Assembly (NCBI GenBank): GCA_900754715.1
Contig: CAAEDX010000007.1
Coordinates: 1-8,151 of the forward strand
Direction: 5' to 3'
Length of the DNA stretch: 8,151 bases
Origin: Erysipelotrichaceae bacterium
GTDB taxonomy: Bacteria; Bacillota_I; Bacilli_A; Erysipelotrichales; Erysipelotrichaceae
Part shown: one piece after another, positions 1 through 6,424 of the stretch
Position numbering within the stretch: position 1 is the stretch's first letter
Layout of the letters: each line of letters opens with the position of its first letter
Position numbers and translations under genes: made by a program
Notes under the pieces: model-generated
The model's input: the letters and a program-made list of their open reading frames with translations, nothing else
Told to the model about the DNA's origin: nothing
Database searches by the model: none

Positions 1-28
1 GTTTTCAAAGATCGACCGCCTCGCGGCC
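1..28 (-). promoter_or_regulatory. boxB-like hairpin and boxA of a putative rRNA operon leader
   Basis: Read on the minus strand, a 6-bp stem with a 3-nt loop (GGCCGC-GAG-GCGGUC, positions 28-14, one G-U pair) is followed within two bases by UCUUUGAAAAC (11-1). That string matches the Firmicutes rRNA antitermination boxA. The order boxB then boxA, just downstream of a promoter, is that of known rrn leaders bound by NusB/S10 antitermination factors. The 16S gene itself would lie beyond the left edge, so the operon is inferred. A tRNA or other stable-RNA operon is the main alternative. Confidence 0.65.
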
Positions 29-40
29 TCCCGCTCAGCG

Positions 41-76
41 CTCGTTTATATTACCATCCTCTCCTTTTTACGTCAA
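41..76 (-). promoter_or_regulatory. Strong sigma-A-type promoter with UP-like element, probably rRNA operon
   Basis: On the minus strand, TTGACG (76-71) and TAATAT (53-48) are separated by exactly 17 nt, with the likely start near 43-41. A/T-rich runs sit directly upstream of the -35 (about 78-100), as expected of an UP element. The promoter faces the left edge and is followed by boxB/boxA-like sequence, not by a ribosome binding site, so the product is likely a stable RNA. Confidence 0.75.
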
Positions 77-137
77 GCGTTTTTTCACTTTTTTATCCCA
101 AAATTGTACATTTTTTTTCACCCATCATTCTTCCTGC

Positions 138-162
138 AAAAAAGGGAGGATCTTCTCCTCCC
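138..162 (-). terminator. Intrinsic terminator of the DUF218 gene
   Basis: On the minus strand a 7-bp GC-rich stem (GGGAGGA/TCCTCCC, arms 162-156 and 150-144) with a 5-nt loop is followed by six T residues (143-138). It lies 13 nt after the stop codon of the secreted DUF218 protein. It would insulate that gene from the promoter just downstream that faces the left edge. Confidence 0.88.
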
Positions 163-175
163 TCAGCACATTTGA

Positions 176-1405
176 TCAGCGCTGACTTTTTCTGCGCAGC
201 ATGAACATGCCGTAAGCCGCAGTCATGATCATCGCTGCATAGACAGTGCCCAGATCGCTGACTGAAGTCGGCGCACCGCCAGACTGTGAAGGCTTCTGCT
301 CCTCTTCCTGTCCAGGATCCTCGACAGCTGGATCATCGATCTGCGCATTGCTCACCTTGATGGTGGCCGCTTTTCTCACACCGTTTTCACTGTACACTGC
401 TGTTACTTCCTGATCTCCTTCAGCATTCGGATCATATCCGCTGATTTCCGCGAGATCCGTGACATCTCTTGTATATCCGCTCGTATACAGCGCCTTTACC
501 TGTACGGTCTTCTGCGGAGTGATGGTGATGTTCAATGAGATCAGACGGGAAAGCGTCGGCTGCTCATACGTGCCGTCACTGATCTGTGAAGCCAGATCAT
601 ACAGACCGGCGATCTGGCAGACACCATTGGCCTGCAAAGCAACGGATTCATATCCTTCATGTCCTGCCCGGTAACCGGCATTGCTATCGATCGTCAGCAG
701 CTTGTCCCCTGCCTCATAAGCCGAAAGCAGCAGTCTGGCATTGTAAAGCAGACATCCGCGCGGGATATGATAATCACTGGTGATCAGCGCCAGAGAATCG
801 ATCTCCGGATATTCTTCACGCAAGATCCGATAAGTAAATTCCGCGTTCTCTACAGTGCTCGATGACTTGTTCTCCACGATGATACGATCCGGATCAAGAC
901 CTTGTTCGATCAGCCATGCAGCCATCTGGTCTGCTTCTGTCGCATTTGGATTATCCGCGGCAGTTCCCCCGCCAGTGCATGCGACATAGGCATTCGGATA
1001 TTTTTCAGCGCTTGCCAGCGCGACGGAAAGCCGTCCGATCAGCTCATCACGCATCGATCCATCAGGATTCAGCTGATAGCCGAGAACGACGAAACAGAGC
1101 GTATCATCATCAGGCAGTCCATCCGGCGCCGCATCCAGATTGACATCCATCTCCGTATTGACGTAGCTCCAGTAATCCATGATCTGCCCCCACACCTCTG
1201 CTTCGGCAGCGTCCACATCTTCCAGCTCGTCCAGCACGCGCATGATATCTGTTTCTGCGCTTTCCTGATATGCCGCATAATATCTGATCAGTTCGCCGAT
1301 CAGCTCCTGGCTGCTCTGTGACGCATGGATCGCCGGAAGACCGCTCAGCATCACGGACAACGAGACGAACAGTGCGCAGAGCGCTTTGCTCATTTTTTTC
1401 AACAT
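176..1405 (-). CDS. Secreted DUF218/YdcF-like protein with Big_3-like domain and C-terminal anchor
   Basis: The 409-residue product has a Sec signal peptide (KK near the N-terminus, hydrophobic core about 8-25, probable cleavage after AIHA at 28). A helical, acid-rich segment (30-95) precedes a DUF218 domain (about 102-275). Its hallmarks are VLGYQLNPDGSM (107-118), TGGG (144-147), the ENKSSSTVEN stretch (178-187) and the SDYHIPRG loop (210-217). A bacterial Ig-like region resembling Big_3 follows (about 288-352), then a Pro/Glu-rich linker, a hydrophobic helix (386-403) and an RRKSQR tail. The family includes E. coli YdcF and the envelope protein ElyC/YcbC; the biochemical activity here is unknown. 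The start is backed by GGGAG seven bases upstream. The gene has its own promoter and terminator, so it appears monocistronic. The C-terminus has the layout of a cell-wall sorting signal but no clear LPXTG, so a plain membrane anchor is equally possible. Confidence 0.85.
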   Translation of the reverse strand: MLKKMSKALCALFVSLSVMLSGLPAIHASQSSQELIGELIRYYAAYQESAETDIMRVLDELEDVDAAEAEVWGQIMDYWSYVNTEMDVNLDAAPDGLPDDDTLCFVVLGYQLNPDGSMRDELIGRLSVALASAEKYPNAYVACTGGGTAADNPNATEADQMAAWLIEQGLDPDRIIVENKSSSTVENAEFTYRILREEYPEIDSLALITSDYHIPRGCLLYNARLLLSAYEAGDKLLTIDSNAGYRAGHEGYESVALQANGVCQIAGLYDLASQISDGTYEQPTLSRLISLNITITPQKTVQVKALYTSGYTRDVTDLAEISGYDPNAEGDQEVTAVYSENGVRKAATIKVSNAQIDDPAVEDPGQEEEQKPSQSGGAPTSVSDLGTVYAAMIMTAAYGMFMLRRKSQR

Positions 1406-1491
1406 TTCTGCACTCCCTTTCTTTTTAAGCCTGGCATGAATGATCGTATCTGCTCCCTCCTTTTCCGCATGCCATCGCTATCGTTATCTTT

Positions 1492-1521
1492 ATTATACAA
1501 AGTCGAGGAAAGCGTTTTCAA
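1492..1521 (-). promoter_or_regulatory. Promoter of the DUF218 gene
   Basis: On the minus strand, TTGAAA (1521-1516) and a perfect TATAAT (1497-1492) are spaced by 18 nt. Transcription would begin near 1485 and leave a leader of about 80 nt before the start codon at 1405. The valS terminator lies upstream, which supports independent transcription. Confidence 0.75.
1507..1521 (-). promoter_or_regulatory. Candidate CcpA (cre) operator over the -35 of the DUF218 gene
   Basis: TTGAAAACGCTTTCC on the minus strand matches the cre consensus WTGNAARCGNWWWCA at every position but the last. It covers the -35 hexamer and the upstream part of the spacer, so CcpA binding there would be expected to repress. 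No CcpA gene is in the window; function is inferred from sequence and position. Confidence 0.55.
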
Positions 1522-1611
1522 TCCCTTTATTTTGATGATATCATCTAATAATTTACATAGATTTTACTTTATATCATGCATATTCATATTAATTTTACGA
1601 TATAGCATAAA

Positions 1612-1636
1612 AGCAAAGGGACCTTTCCGGTCCCCT
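1612..1636 (-). terminator. Intrinsic terminator after valS
   Basis: On the minus strand a stem GGGACC/GGTCCC (arms 1634-1629 and 1623-1618, 5-nt loop) is followed by a T-rich tract (TTTGCTTTT, 1617-1609). It begins within ten bases of the valS stop codon. The T tract is interrupted, so efficiency may be moderate. Confidence 0.8.
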
Positions 1637-1640
1637 CATC

Positions 1641-4262
1641 TCATCCGCGGCGGCTCTTCATCGCATTCAGCTCTTCGCTGACGATATCAAACTGCTTGCG
1701 GTAATTTTCAAGTTTTTCCTTTTCGGCATCGACCTTGGCTGCCGGTGCCTTGTTCACGAATCCCGGATTGGAGAGCATGCCTTCACCGCGGCGGATCTCT
1801 CCCTGAAGCCGCTTCGCTTCTTTTTCCAATTTAGCGATCTCCTCTTCCACATCGATCATGGCAGCCAGCGGCGTAGAAAGCGTTCCGCCCAGGATCGGCC
1901 GTGTGACCATCTCTTCGCTGCTTTCCTGAACCATGCACGACGCGTGACACATCTTGACCAAGATAGCATCGATACGCGGATCGATCTGCTTGGCTGCGCC
2001 GCTCTCATCACGGATGAGCACCTGGATATCAGCGGAAGGCTTGAGCCCATAATCTTTCTTGATCTCACGGACAGCAGTGATCATCGAGATCAGCTGTCTG
2101 ACTTCTTCCATCTCTGTTTCGCTCAGCTGCGCATCAGCCGGCTGCGGCCAGCTCTCCACATTCAGGCTCGACTTTTCGTGAGGCAGGCTCAGATAGATTT
2201 CTTCCGTCACGAACGGCATGAACGGGTGCAGCATCTTCACGATGCCCTGCAGCACGAACAGCAAGGTGGACTCAGCTGCCCGCTTAGCCTTGAGGTCATC
2301 GCTTTGCAGACCGGCCTTGCTCAATTCGATGTACCAGCTGCAGAACTCATCCCAGATGAAGCCATACAGCTCATTGCCGACCAGGGCAAACTCGTACTTC
2401 TCCATGTTGGCGGTCACGGAAGAGAGCACTTCATCGAACCTTTTCAAGATCCATTTGTCGATGATGGACGCATCGCGCAGATCGATCTTCATCTCCATGT
2501 CTTCGATCTGCATCTGCACGAACCGAGTAGCGTTCCAGATCTTATTGATGAAGTTCCAGCTTGACTCGATCTTCTTTGCGCTGAAGCGCAGATCCTGCCC
2601 CGGCGTAGAGTTGGTCGTCAGGAAGAAGCGCAGCGAATCGACGCCATATTCATCGATGACATCCATCGGATCGATGCCGTTGCCCAGCGATTTGGACATC
2701 TTCCGGCCTTGTTCATCACGCACCAGGCCATGGATGAGCACATCTTTGAACGGACGCTCCTTCATGCAATAGCGGCTCTGGAAAGCCATGCGGGCGACCC
2801 AGAAAAAGATGATGTCATATCCGGTAACGAGCACATCGGTCGGGAAATAACGCGCGAGATCCTCGGTCTGCTCAGGCCAGCCCAGCGTGGAAAACGGCCA
2901 CAGCGCGCTGGAGAACCAGGTATCAAGCACGTCTTCGTCCTGTTCCCAGTTTTCGATGTCCTGCGGGGCTTCTTCCCCGACATAGATCTCCCCTGTCTCT
3001 TTATGATACCAGGCCGGGATGCGGTGTCCCCACCACAGCTGACGTGAGATGCACCAGTCTTCGATGTTCTCCAGCCACTGACGGAATGTCTTCTCAAAGC
3101 GATTCGGGAAGAAATGGATCTTTTCCTCCTCGATATCCTGATGTTTCAGCACCTCATCTGCCAGCGGCTTCATCTTCACGAACCACTGACGGGAAAGATA
3201 TGGCTCGACGATCACGCCGGTGCGCTCTGAGTGACCGACCTGATGCATGTGCTTTTCGATGTGATCCACGACTCCGGCCGCCTCAAAATCGGCGACCAGC
3301 GCCTTGCGGCAGGCAAAACGGTCCATTCCTGCGTATTTGCCGCACATCTCATTCATGGTGCCGTCCGGATTCATGCAGATCGGCATCGGCAGATCGTATT
3401 TCTTGGCCAGCATGAAGTCATTCGGGTCGTGTGCCGGCGTACATTTCATGACCGCGGTACCAAATGACATGTCGATGTAATCATCAGCCATGATCGGCAA
3501 TGCCTCGCCATTGGCTGGATTGATGGCATGCAGCCCGACGATGTCCTTATAACGTTCATCATCCGGATGCACGAAGATCGCTTGATCCGCAAACATCGTC
3601 TCCGGACGAGTGGTCGCGATGACCAGTTCCTTTCCGGTCTCCACCACGCGGTAGCGGAAATAGTACATGGCGCCTTCGATCTCTTTATGGATGACTTCGA
3701 TATTGGACAATGCGGTCTTGGCCTCAGGATCCCAGTTGATGATGCGCTCGCCCTGATAGATCAACCCTTCATGATACAGGTCAGAGAATACTTTGCGTAC
3801 CGCATGAGAAAGTCCCTCATCGAGAGTAAACCGCTCTCTGCTGTAATCCAAGGAAAGGCCCATCTTGGCCCACTGCTTGCGGATCGTAGAGGCGTATTCC
3901 TCTTTCCAGGCCCAGGCGTGCTCCAGAAATTTCTCCCGGCCGATGTCATAACGGGAGATCCCCTGCTCTTTCAGCCGCGCGTCTACCTTGGCCTGTGTGG
4001 CGATGCCCGCGTGATCCATGCCCGGAAGCCAGAGCATGTCATATCCCTGCAGCCGCTTATAACGGGCGATGATGTCTTGCAGCGTCGTATCCCAGGCATG
4101 TCCCAGATGCAGTTTTCCGGTGACATTAGGCGGCGGGATCACGATGCAATAAGGATCCTTGCTCTTATCGCCGGCCGTAAAATATCCTTCCTTCAGCCAG
4201 TCGGCGTAATAATGCGATTCCACGGCCTTATGGTCATATTTGGCCGCCAGTTCTTTTTTCAT
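1641..4262 (-). CDS. valS: Valyl-tRNA synthetase
   Basis: This class I aminoacyl-tRNA synthetase charges tRNA-Val with valine in the cytoplasm and hydrolyses mischarged Thr-tRNA-Val. From the start chosen here the product is 873 residues, a usual bacterial length. Visible landmarks are PPPNVTGKLHLGH with the HIGH-type motif HLGH (52-55), the CP1 editing domain (about 200-345, with ATTRPETMFAD at 216-226 and GTAV...CTPAHDPNDF at 269-283), KMSKS (521-525), an anticodon-binding helical domain, and a C-terminal coiled coil rich in Glu and Lys (about 802-873) typical of ValS. The start at 4262 has GGAGG seven bases upstream. An in-frame ATG at 4286 would add eight residues but has no ribosome binding site. 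The gene overlaps the end of the acetyltransferase gene by 29 nt, implying translational coupling. Expression should follow the upstream T-box. No anomaly is seen. Confidence 0.99.
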   Translation of the reverse strand: MKKELAAKYDHKAVESHYYADWLKEGYFTAGDKSKDPYCIVIPPPNVTGKLHLGHAWDTTLQDIIARYKRLQGYDMLWLPGMDHAGIATQAKVDARLKEQGISRYDIGREKFLEHAWAWKEEYASTIRKQWAKMGLSLDYSRERFTLDEGLSHAVRKVFSDLYHEGLIYQGERIINWDPEAKTALSNIEVIHKEIEGAMYYFRYRVVETGKELVIATTRPETMFADQAIFVHPDDERYKDIVGLHAINPANGEALPIMADDYIDMSFGTAVMKCTPAHDPNDFMLAKKYDLPMPICMNPDGTMNEMCGKYAGMDRFACRKALVADFEAAGVVDHIEKHMHQVGHSERTGVIVEPYLSRQWFVKMKPLADEVLKHQDIEEEKIHFFPNRFEKTFRQWLENIEDWCISRQLWWGHRIPAWYHKETGEIYVGEEAPQDIENWEQDEDVLDTWFSSALWPFSTLGWPEQTEDLARYFPTDVLVTGYDIIFFWVARMAFQSRYCMKERPFKDVLIHGLVRDEQGRKMSKSLGNGIDPMDVIDEYGVDSLRFFLTTNSTPGQDLRFSAKKIESSWNFINKIWNATRFVQMQIEDMEMKIDLRDASIIDKWILKRFDEVLSSVTANMEKYEFALVGNELYGFIWDEFCSWYIELSKAGLQSDDLKAKRAAESTLLFVLQGIVKMLHPFMPFVTEEIYLSLPHEKSSLNVESWPQPADAQLSETEMEEVRQLISMITAVREIKKDYGLKPSADIQVLIRDESGAAKQIDPRIDAILVKMCHASCMVQESSEEMVTRPILGGTLSTPLAAMIDVEEEIAKLEKEAKRLQGEIRRGEGMLSNPGFVNKAPAAKVDAEKEKLENYRKQFDIVSEELNAMKSRRG

Positions 4263-4785
4263 GTCGACTCCTCCATTCCTCTTCATTCAATGAATACAGC
4301 CGCACGTCATGGCGTCTGCCATCCGCAAGCCGCGCATGACGGCGCAGCGTGCCCTCCAGGCCGAAACCGATCTGTTCCAGCACATGGATGCTGGCTGTGT
4401 TTTCCTGCGCGCAATATGCGCTGATGCGCCTCAGGCCTGAGGCAAAACCATATGTGATCATGCAGGCCAGTGCCTCCTGCATATAGCCGCGATGCCAGTG
4501 ATCCGGATGCAGCGCAAAAACGATCTGCGCATGATGCGCGGCAGCATAGTGCTGAAAGGCGATCACGCCGACAGGCCGTGCCTGCGCTTTGTCTGTGATC
4601 ACGCGCGGCAGATGCAGCGCATCGCCGTCTTCCTTTTCTGCCAGCCTGCGCCATCCCGCTTCGAGCTGTTGCGGCAAGGCCGGGCTCATCCAGCAACGCA
4701 CGGCCTCAAGATGGCTCAGCGCGTGAAGGAAAGGCATATCCTGCTGTCGCACTCTGTCGAGCCTCAATCTCTCTGTCTCCAGCAT
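4234..4785 (-). CDS. GNAT-family N-acetyltransferase, RimJ/RimL-like
   Basis: The 183-residue product fits the size and pattern of the RimJ/RimL group of GNAT acetyltransferases, which use acetyl-CoA to acetylate protein N-termini or small amines. It opens with LETERLRLDRV, the standard first strand. The acetyl-CoA pyrophosphate loop is seen in HPDHWHRGYMQEA (about 111-123), followed by YGFASGLRRISAYC and the typical ENTASIHVLEQIGFGLEGTLR segment. The substrate cannot be told from sequence. The start at 4785 has GGAGG eight bases upstream. An in-frame ATG at 4818 lies inside the terminator hairpin of the T-box leader and is rejected. It is the first gene after the T-box and overlaps valS by 29 nt, so it should be induced with valS when tRNA-Val is uncharged. 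Whether that reflects a translation-related role or chance operon membership is unknown. Confidence 0.9.
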   Translation of the reverse strand: MLETERLRLDRVRQQDMPFLHALSHLEAVRCWMSPALPQQLEAGWRRLAEKEDGDALHLPRVITDKAQARPVGVIAFQHYAAAHHAQIVFALHPDHWHRGYMQEALACMITYGFASGLRRISAYCAQENTASIHVLEQIGFGLEGTLRRHARLADGRRHDVRLYSLNEEEWRSRHEKRTGGQI

Positions 4786-4802
4786 ATTTCCTTCCTCCCA
4801 AC

Positions 4803-4828
4803 AAAAAAAAGCGTCCAAAAGGACGCTT
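4803..4828 (-). terminator. T-box regulatory terminator
   Basis: An 8-bp stem AAGCGTCC/GGACGCTT (arms 4828-4821 and 4816-4809) with a TTTT loop is followed by six more T residues. Its 5' arm (CGUCC plus loop) is shared with the 3' side of the antiterminator, so the two structures are mutually exclusive. It ends 17 nt before the acetyltransferase start codon. Confidence 0.95.
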
Positions 4829-5025
4829 AACGTGGTACCACCTTTTTTCGCATGCGCGGCATGCCTCAGACACCGTAACGCGGTGTGTGCGGATCTTCCT
4901 ACTGTCCGTTCAGAAGACCTGCTCCCAGACTACATGCAGGACGCCCGTCTTCCCCTCTCACCAGATGGGGCCTCTCTTCGCACGGGACAGTGCTGCACCT
5001 TCTGTTCCTCGCAGTTAGTCTTGCT
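4803..5025 (-). ncRNA. T-box riboswitch leader, valine type
   Basis: The minus-strand leader senses the charging state of a tRNA and controls the acetyltransferase-valS operon. The antiterminator can be drawn directly: AAAAGG (4846-4841), bulge UGGUACC (4840-4834), ACG (4833-4831), loop UUAAG, then CGU and CCUUUU (4825-4817). The UGGU of the bulge fits a tRNA ending in ACCA. A Stem III hairpin (ACACCG/CGGTGT, around 4868-4888), the AGTAGG element (around 4899-4904) and a Stem I distal region with CCCC/GGGG around CUGGUGAGAG (about 4944-4970) are typical. The best specifier candidate is GUA (4933-4931), a valine codon followed by G, just above a basal helix formed by AGAC and GUCU. The specifier assignment is tentative; the T-box call is not. 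Confidence 0.95.
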
Positions 5026-5031
5026 TTAATA

Positions 5032-5060
5032 ATGATATACGACCAAAGCAAGAAAGTCAA
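5032..5060 (-). promoter_or_regulatory. Promoter of the T-box/acetyltransferase/valS operon
   Basis: On the minus strand, TTGACT (5060-5055) and TATCAT (5037-5032) are 17 nt apart. The predicted start near 5025 places the first basal strand of T-box Stem I (AGACT) at the very 5' end of the transcript, which supports the assignment. Confidence 0.82.
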
Positions 5061-5067
5061 CCGTGAA

Positions 5068-5101
5068 TCTTGTTTTCAAGAACTTTTCAACACACTTTTC
5101 A
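5068..5101. repeat. Inverted repeat and phased TTTTCA repeats between divergent promoters
   Basis: TCTTG-TTTT-CAAGA (5068-5081) is a perfect 5-bp inverted repeat. TTTTCA occurs at 5073, 5084 and 5096, spaced 11 and 12 bp, about one helical turn. The block sits between the two divergent promoters and could be an operator, possibly for the adjacent Lrp-like protein, but this is only positional inference in A/T-rich DNA. Confidence 0.35.
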
Positions 5102-5117
5102 TCACGGAAAACACGAT

Positions 5118-5132
5118 ATGTAAGCGGTTACG
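5118..5132 (+). promoter_or_regulatory. Candidate CcpA (cre) site upstream of the Lrp-like operon promoter
   Basis: ATGTAAGCGGTTACG matches the cre consensus WTGNAARCGNWWWCA at all but the last position. Its core GTAA-GCGG-TTAC is a near-perfect inverted repeat. The site ends 8 bp before the -35 and is centred about 51 bp upstream of the predicted start. CcpA activates Bacillus ackA and pta from upstream boxes, so activation is possible here; this is inference. Confidence 0.5.
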
Positions 5133-5140
5133 GTTTTTCG

Positions 5141-5169
5141 TTGACATTTCCATTTTCCAGGCATATGAT
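5141..5169 (+). promoter_or_regulatory. Promoter of the Lrp-like/CoA-ligase operon
   Basis: A perfect -35 TTGACA (5141-5146) and TATGAT (5164-5169) are spaced by 17 nt. The start would be near 5176, about 36 nt before the start codon at 5212. Near-consensus strength suggests that a regulator sets the output. Confidence 0.85.
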
Positions 5170-5211
5170 AAAGACAAAGCTGTTATGCCATCAGGAAAGG
5201 ATGTGATATGC

Positions 5212-6423
5212 ATGGCGGAAAAACAGTATCTCCTGGGCAGCGATGAGCAGCAGGCATGGATGCGTGACTACTTCTTCGCGCCGAGAGGGATCGGCTTCAC
5301 TGAACCCGGAACGGTCGGATTGGACAGTGCGGAATTCAGTGCCTATAATGTAGCAAAATCATTTTATCAGAACTATCCGGAAGTGTTCAACATCGCGATG
5401 ATCCGAGAAAAGACCCATCTGGCCGATGAGGACATCAAAGCGCGCATCAAGCGCATGTATGACGAACACCTGATCATGTTCGTCATGAATCCGGCAGTAG
5501 CTGTATACGGCTGGGGGCTGTACTATTGGGTAGTCAAGCTGAAAGATGGCACAGACCCGAAGGTCAAACAGCAGCTGAGCGAATGGTTCCAGAATAAAGA
5601 CGATATCTGCACCGGATACGAAACAAACGGTGACTTTGATTATTTTAATGGCAATCATATGCGCGTGCTCGACAACTTGCTTTATGATGTCATCGGGCCA
5701 TGGAAAGACATGGATGAAGTCGAATATGTGCACCTGTGTCCGATCCGCCGCGATATCCGCGAATCCCATGTCAACATGTGGGATTCACCAGGAGACGGCT
5801 ACCGGAAATATCTGTGGGGCGATGCCCAGAAGCAGAAAGTGCTGCGCTTCCAGGACAAGATGGACGCTGCTGACTTTGCCATCATCGATGCCATCAACAA
5901 CTGTGAAAGCGTCGGTGATATGCTCGACTATGCCGTGCTCGAGAAGCTGAGCGGACTGAGCGGTGAACAGATGAAGAAAGATTTCGTTGAGATCTGCGAC
6001 AAACGCCGTTTCATCGTCCCGATGATCTACGTCAACTACATGAATCTGGGCCTGACGATGAAATGCTTCCTCGTCCGGCTGTTCCAAAACGTGCCAAGCT
6101 GGCGCAAGGCGCAGATCGCCGATGAGCTCAGCGTCAACCCTGACTTTAACAATATCTGGGAGTTCAGCGATTCCTTCTATGATTATATGCTCACCAGCTA
6201 CAATGACATCACCGATATCGATGCGCTGCGCAGCCAGCTCGAAGGCTATGCTGAAGTGGAGGAGATCAAGGAGGCAGACAGCGCCCGCCAGTTTCGCCGC
6301 TGGGTGGCCAGGCTTGACGACCAGAACGGATACTGGGAAGAATGCGTCTTCACCGATGATTTCCTGCAAGACCGCACCAGGGACAACGATGTGAAGTGCT
6401 GCTTTTCCAAGGAGGTGAAGTGA
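5212..6423 (+). CDS. Tandem-duplicated Lrp/AsnC-like regulator
   Basis: The 403-residue product appears to contain two consecutive Lrp/AsnC-like modules. Unit 1 has a helix-turn-helix-like region (about 45-88, ending IKARIKRMYDEHLI) followed by a ligand-binding-type alpha/beta domain (about 95-180). Unit 2 repeats the plan (about 215-268, with AVLEKLSGLSGEQMKKDFVEICDKRRFI, then about 270-355). Ordinary Lrp proteins are near 150 residues with one module. An N-terminal stretch (1-44) and a C-terminal tail with several Cys match nothing I recognise. Such proteins usually bind DNA and an amino-acid-like effector; here both are unknown. ATG 5212 is chosen because AGGAAAGGA lies upstream and the promoter start at about 5176 excludes earlier starts; ATG 5187 in frame lacks a ribosome binding site. 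The stop is one base before the next start, so the two genes are tightly coupled. A structural or enzymatic role instead of DNA binding cannot be excluded. Confidence 0.7.
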   Translation: MAEKQYLLGSDEQQAWMRDYFFAPRGIGFTEPGTVGLDSAEFSAYNVAKSFYQNYPEVFNIAMIREKTHLADEDIKARIKRMYDEHLIMFVMNPAVAVYGWGLYYWVVKLKDGTDPKVKQQLSEWFQNKDDICTGYETNGDFDYFNGNHMRVLDNLLYDVIGPWKDMDEVEYVHLCPIRRDIRESHVNMWDSPGDGYRKYLWGDAQKQKVLRFQDKMDAADFAIIDAINNCESVGDMLDYAVLEKLSGLSGEQMKKDFVEICDKRRFIVPMIYVNYMNLGLTMKCFLVRLFQNVPSWRKAQIADELSVNPDFNNIWEFSDSFYDYMLTSYNDITDIDALRSQLEGYAEVEEIKEADSARQFRRWVARLDDQNGYWEECVFTDDFLQDRTRDNDVKCCFSKEVK

Positions 6424-6424
6424 G

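Noticed and set aside
1403..1437. Possible 12-codon leader peptide overlapping the DUF218 start
   Set aside because: The nearest GGAGG is about 18 nt from its ATG and the peptide has no regulatory pattern; it is likely chance.
1534..1545. Perfect 12-bp palindrome GATGATATCATC
   Set aside because: It lies upstream of the DUF218 promoter in A/T-rich DNA, with no second copy or known motif, so there is too little to call an operator.
4263..4286. Alternative valS start adding eight residues
   Set aside because: No ribosome binding site precedes it, whereas GGAGG sits at the right distance before 4262.
3528..4424. Plus-strand open frame of 298 codons opposite valS
   Set aside because: It mirrors the conserved valS coding sequence and crosses into the acetyltransferase gene, with no supporting signals.
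4786..4818. Alternative acetyltransferase start adding 11 residues
   Set aside because: The ATG lies in the loop of the T-box terminator hairpin, and GGAGG is correctly placed for 4785.
4885..5211. A 109-codon upstream extension of the Lrp-like reading frame
   Set aside because: It runs antisense through the T-box leader and upstream of the operon promoter at 5141-5169, and its peptide has no family resemblance.
5212..6423. Siroheme decarboxylase (AhbA/AhbB) fusion
   Set aside because: Those enzymes also use Lrp-like folds in pairs, but the His-Tyr-Arg and NLWFT-type motifs are not visible and no heme genes are in the window.
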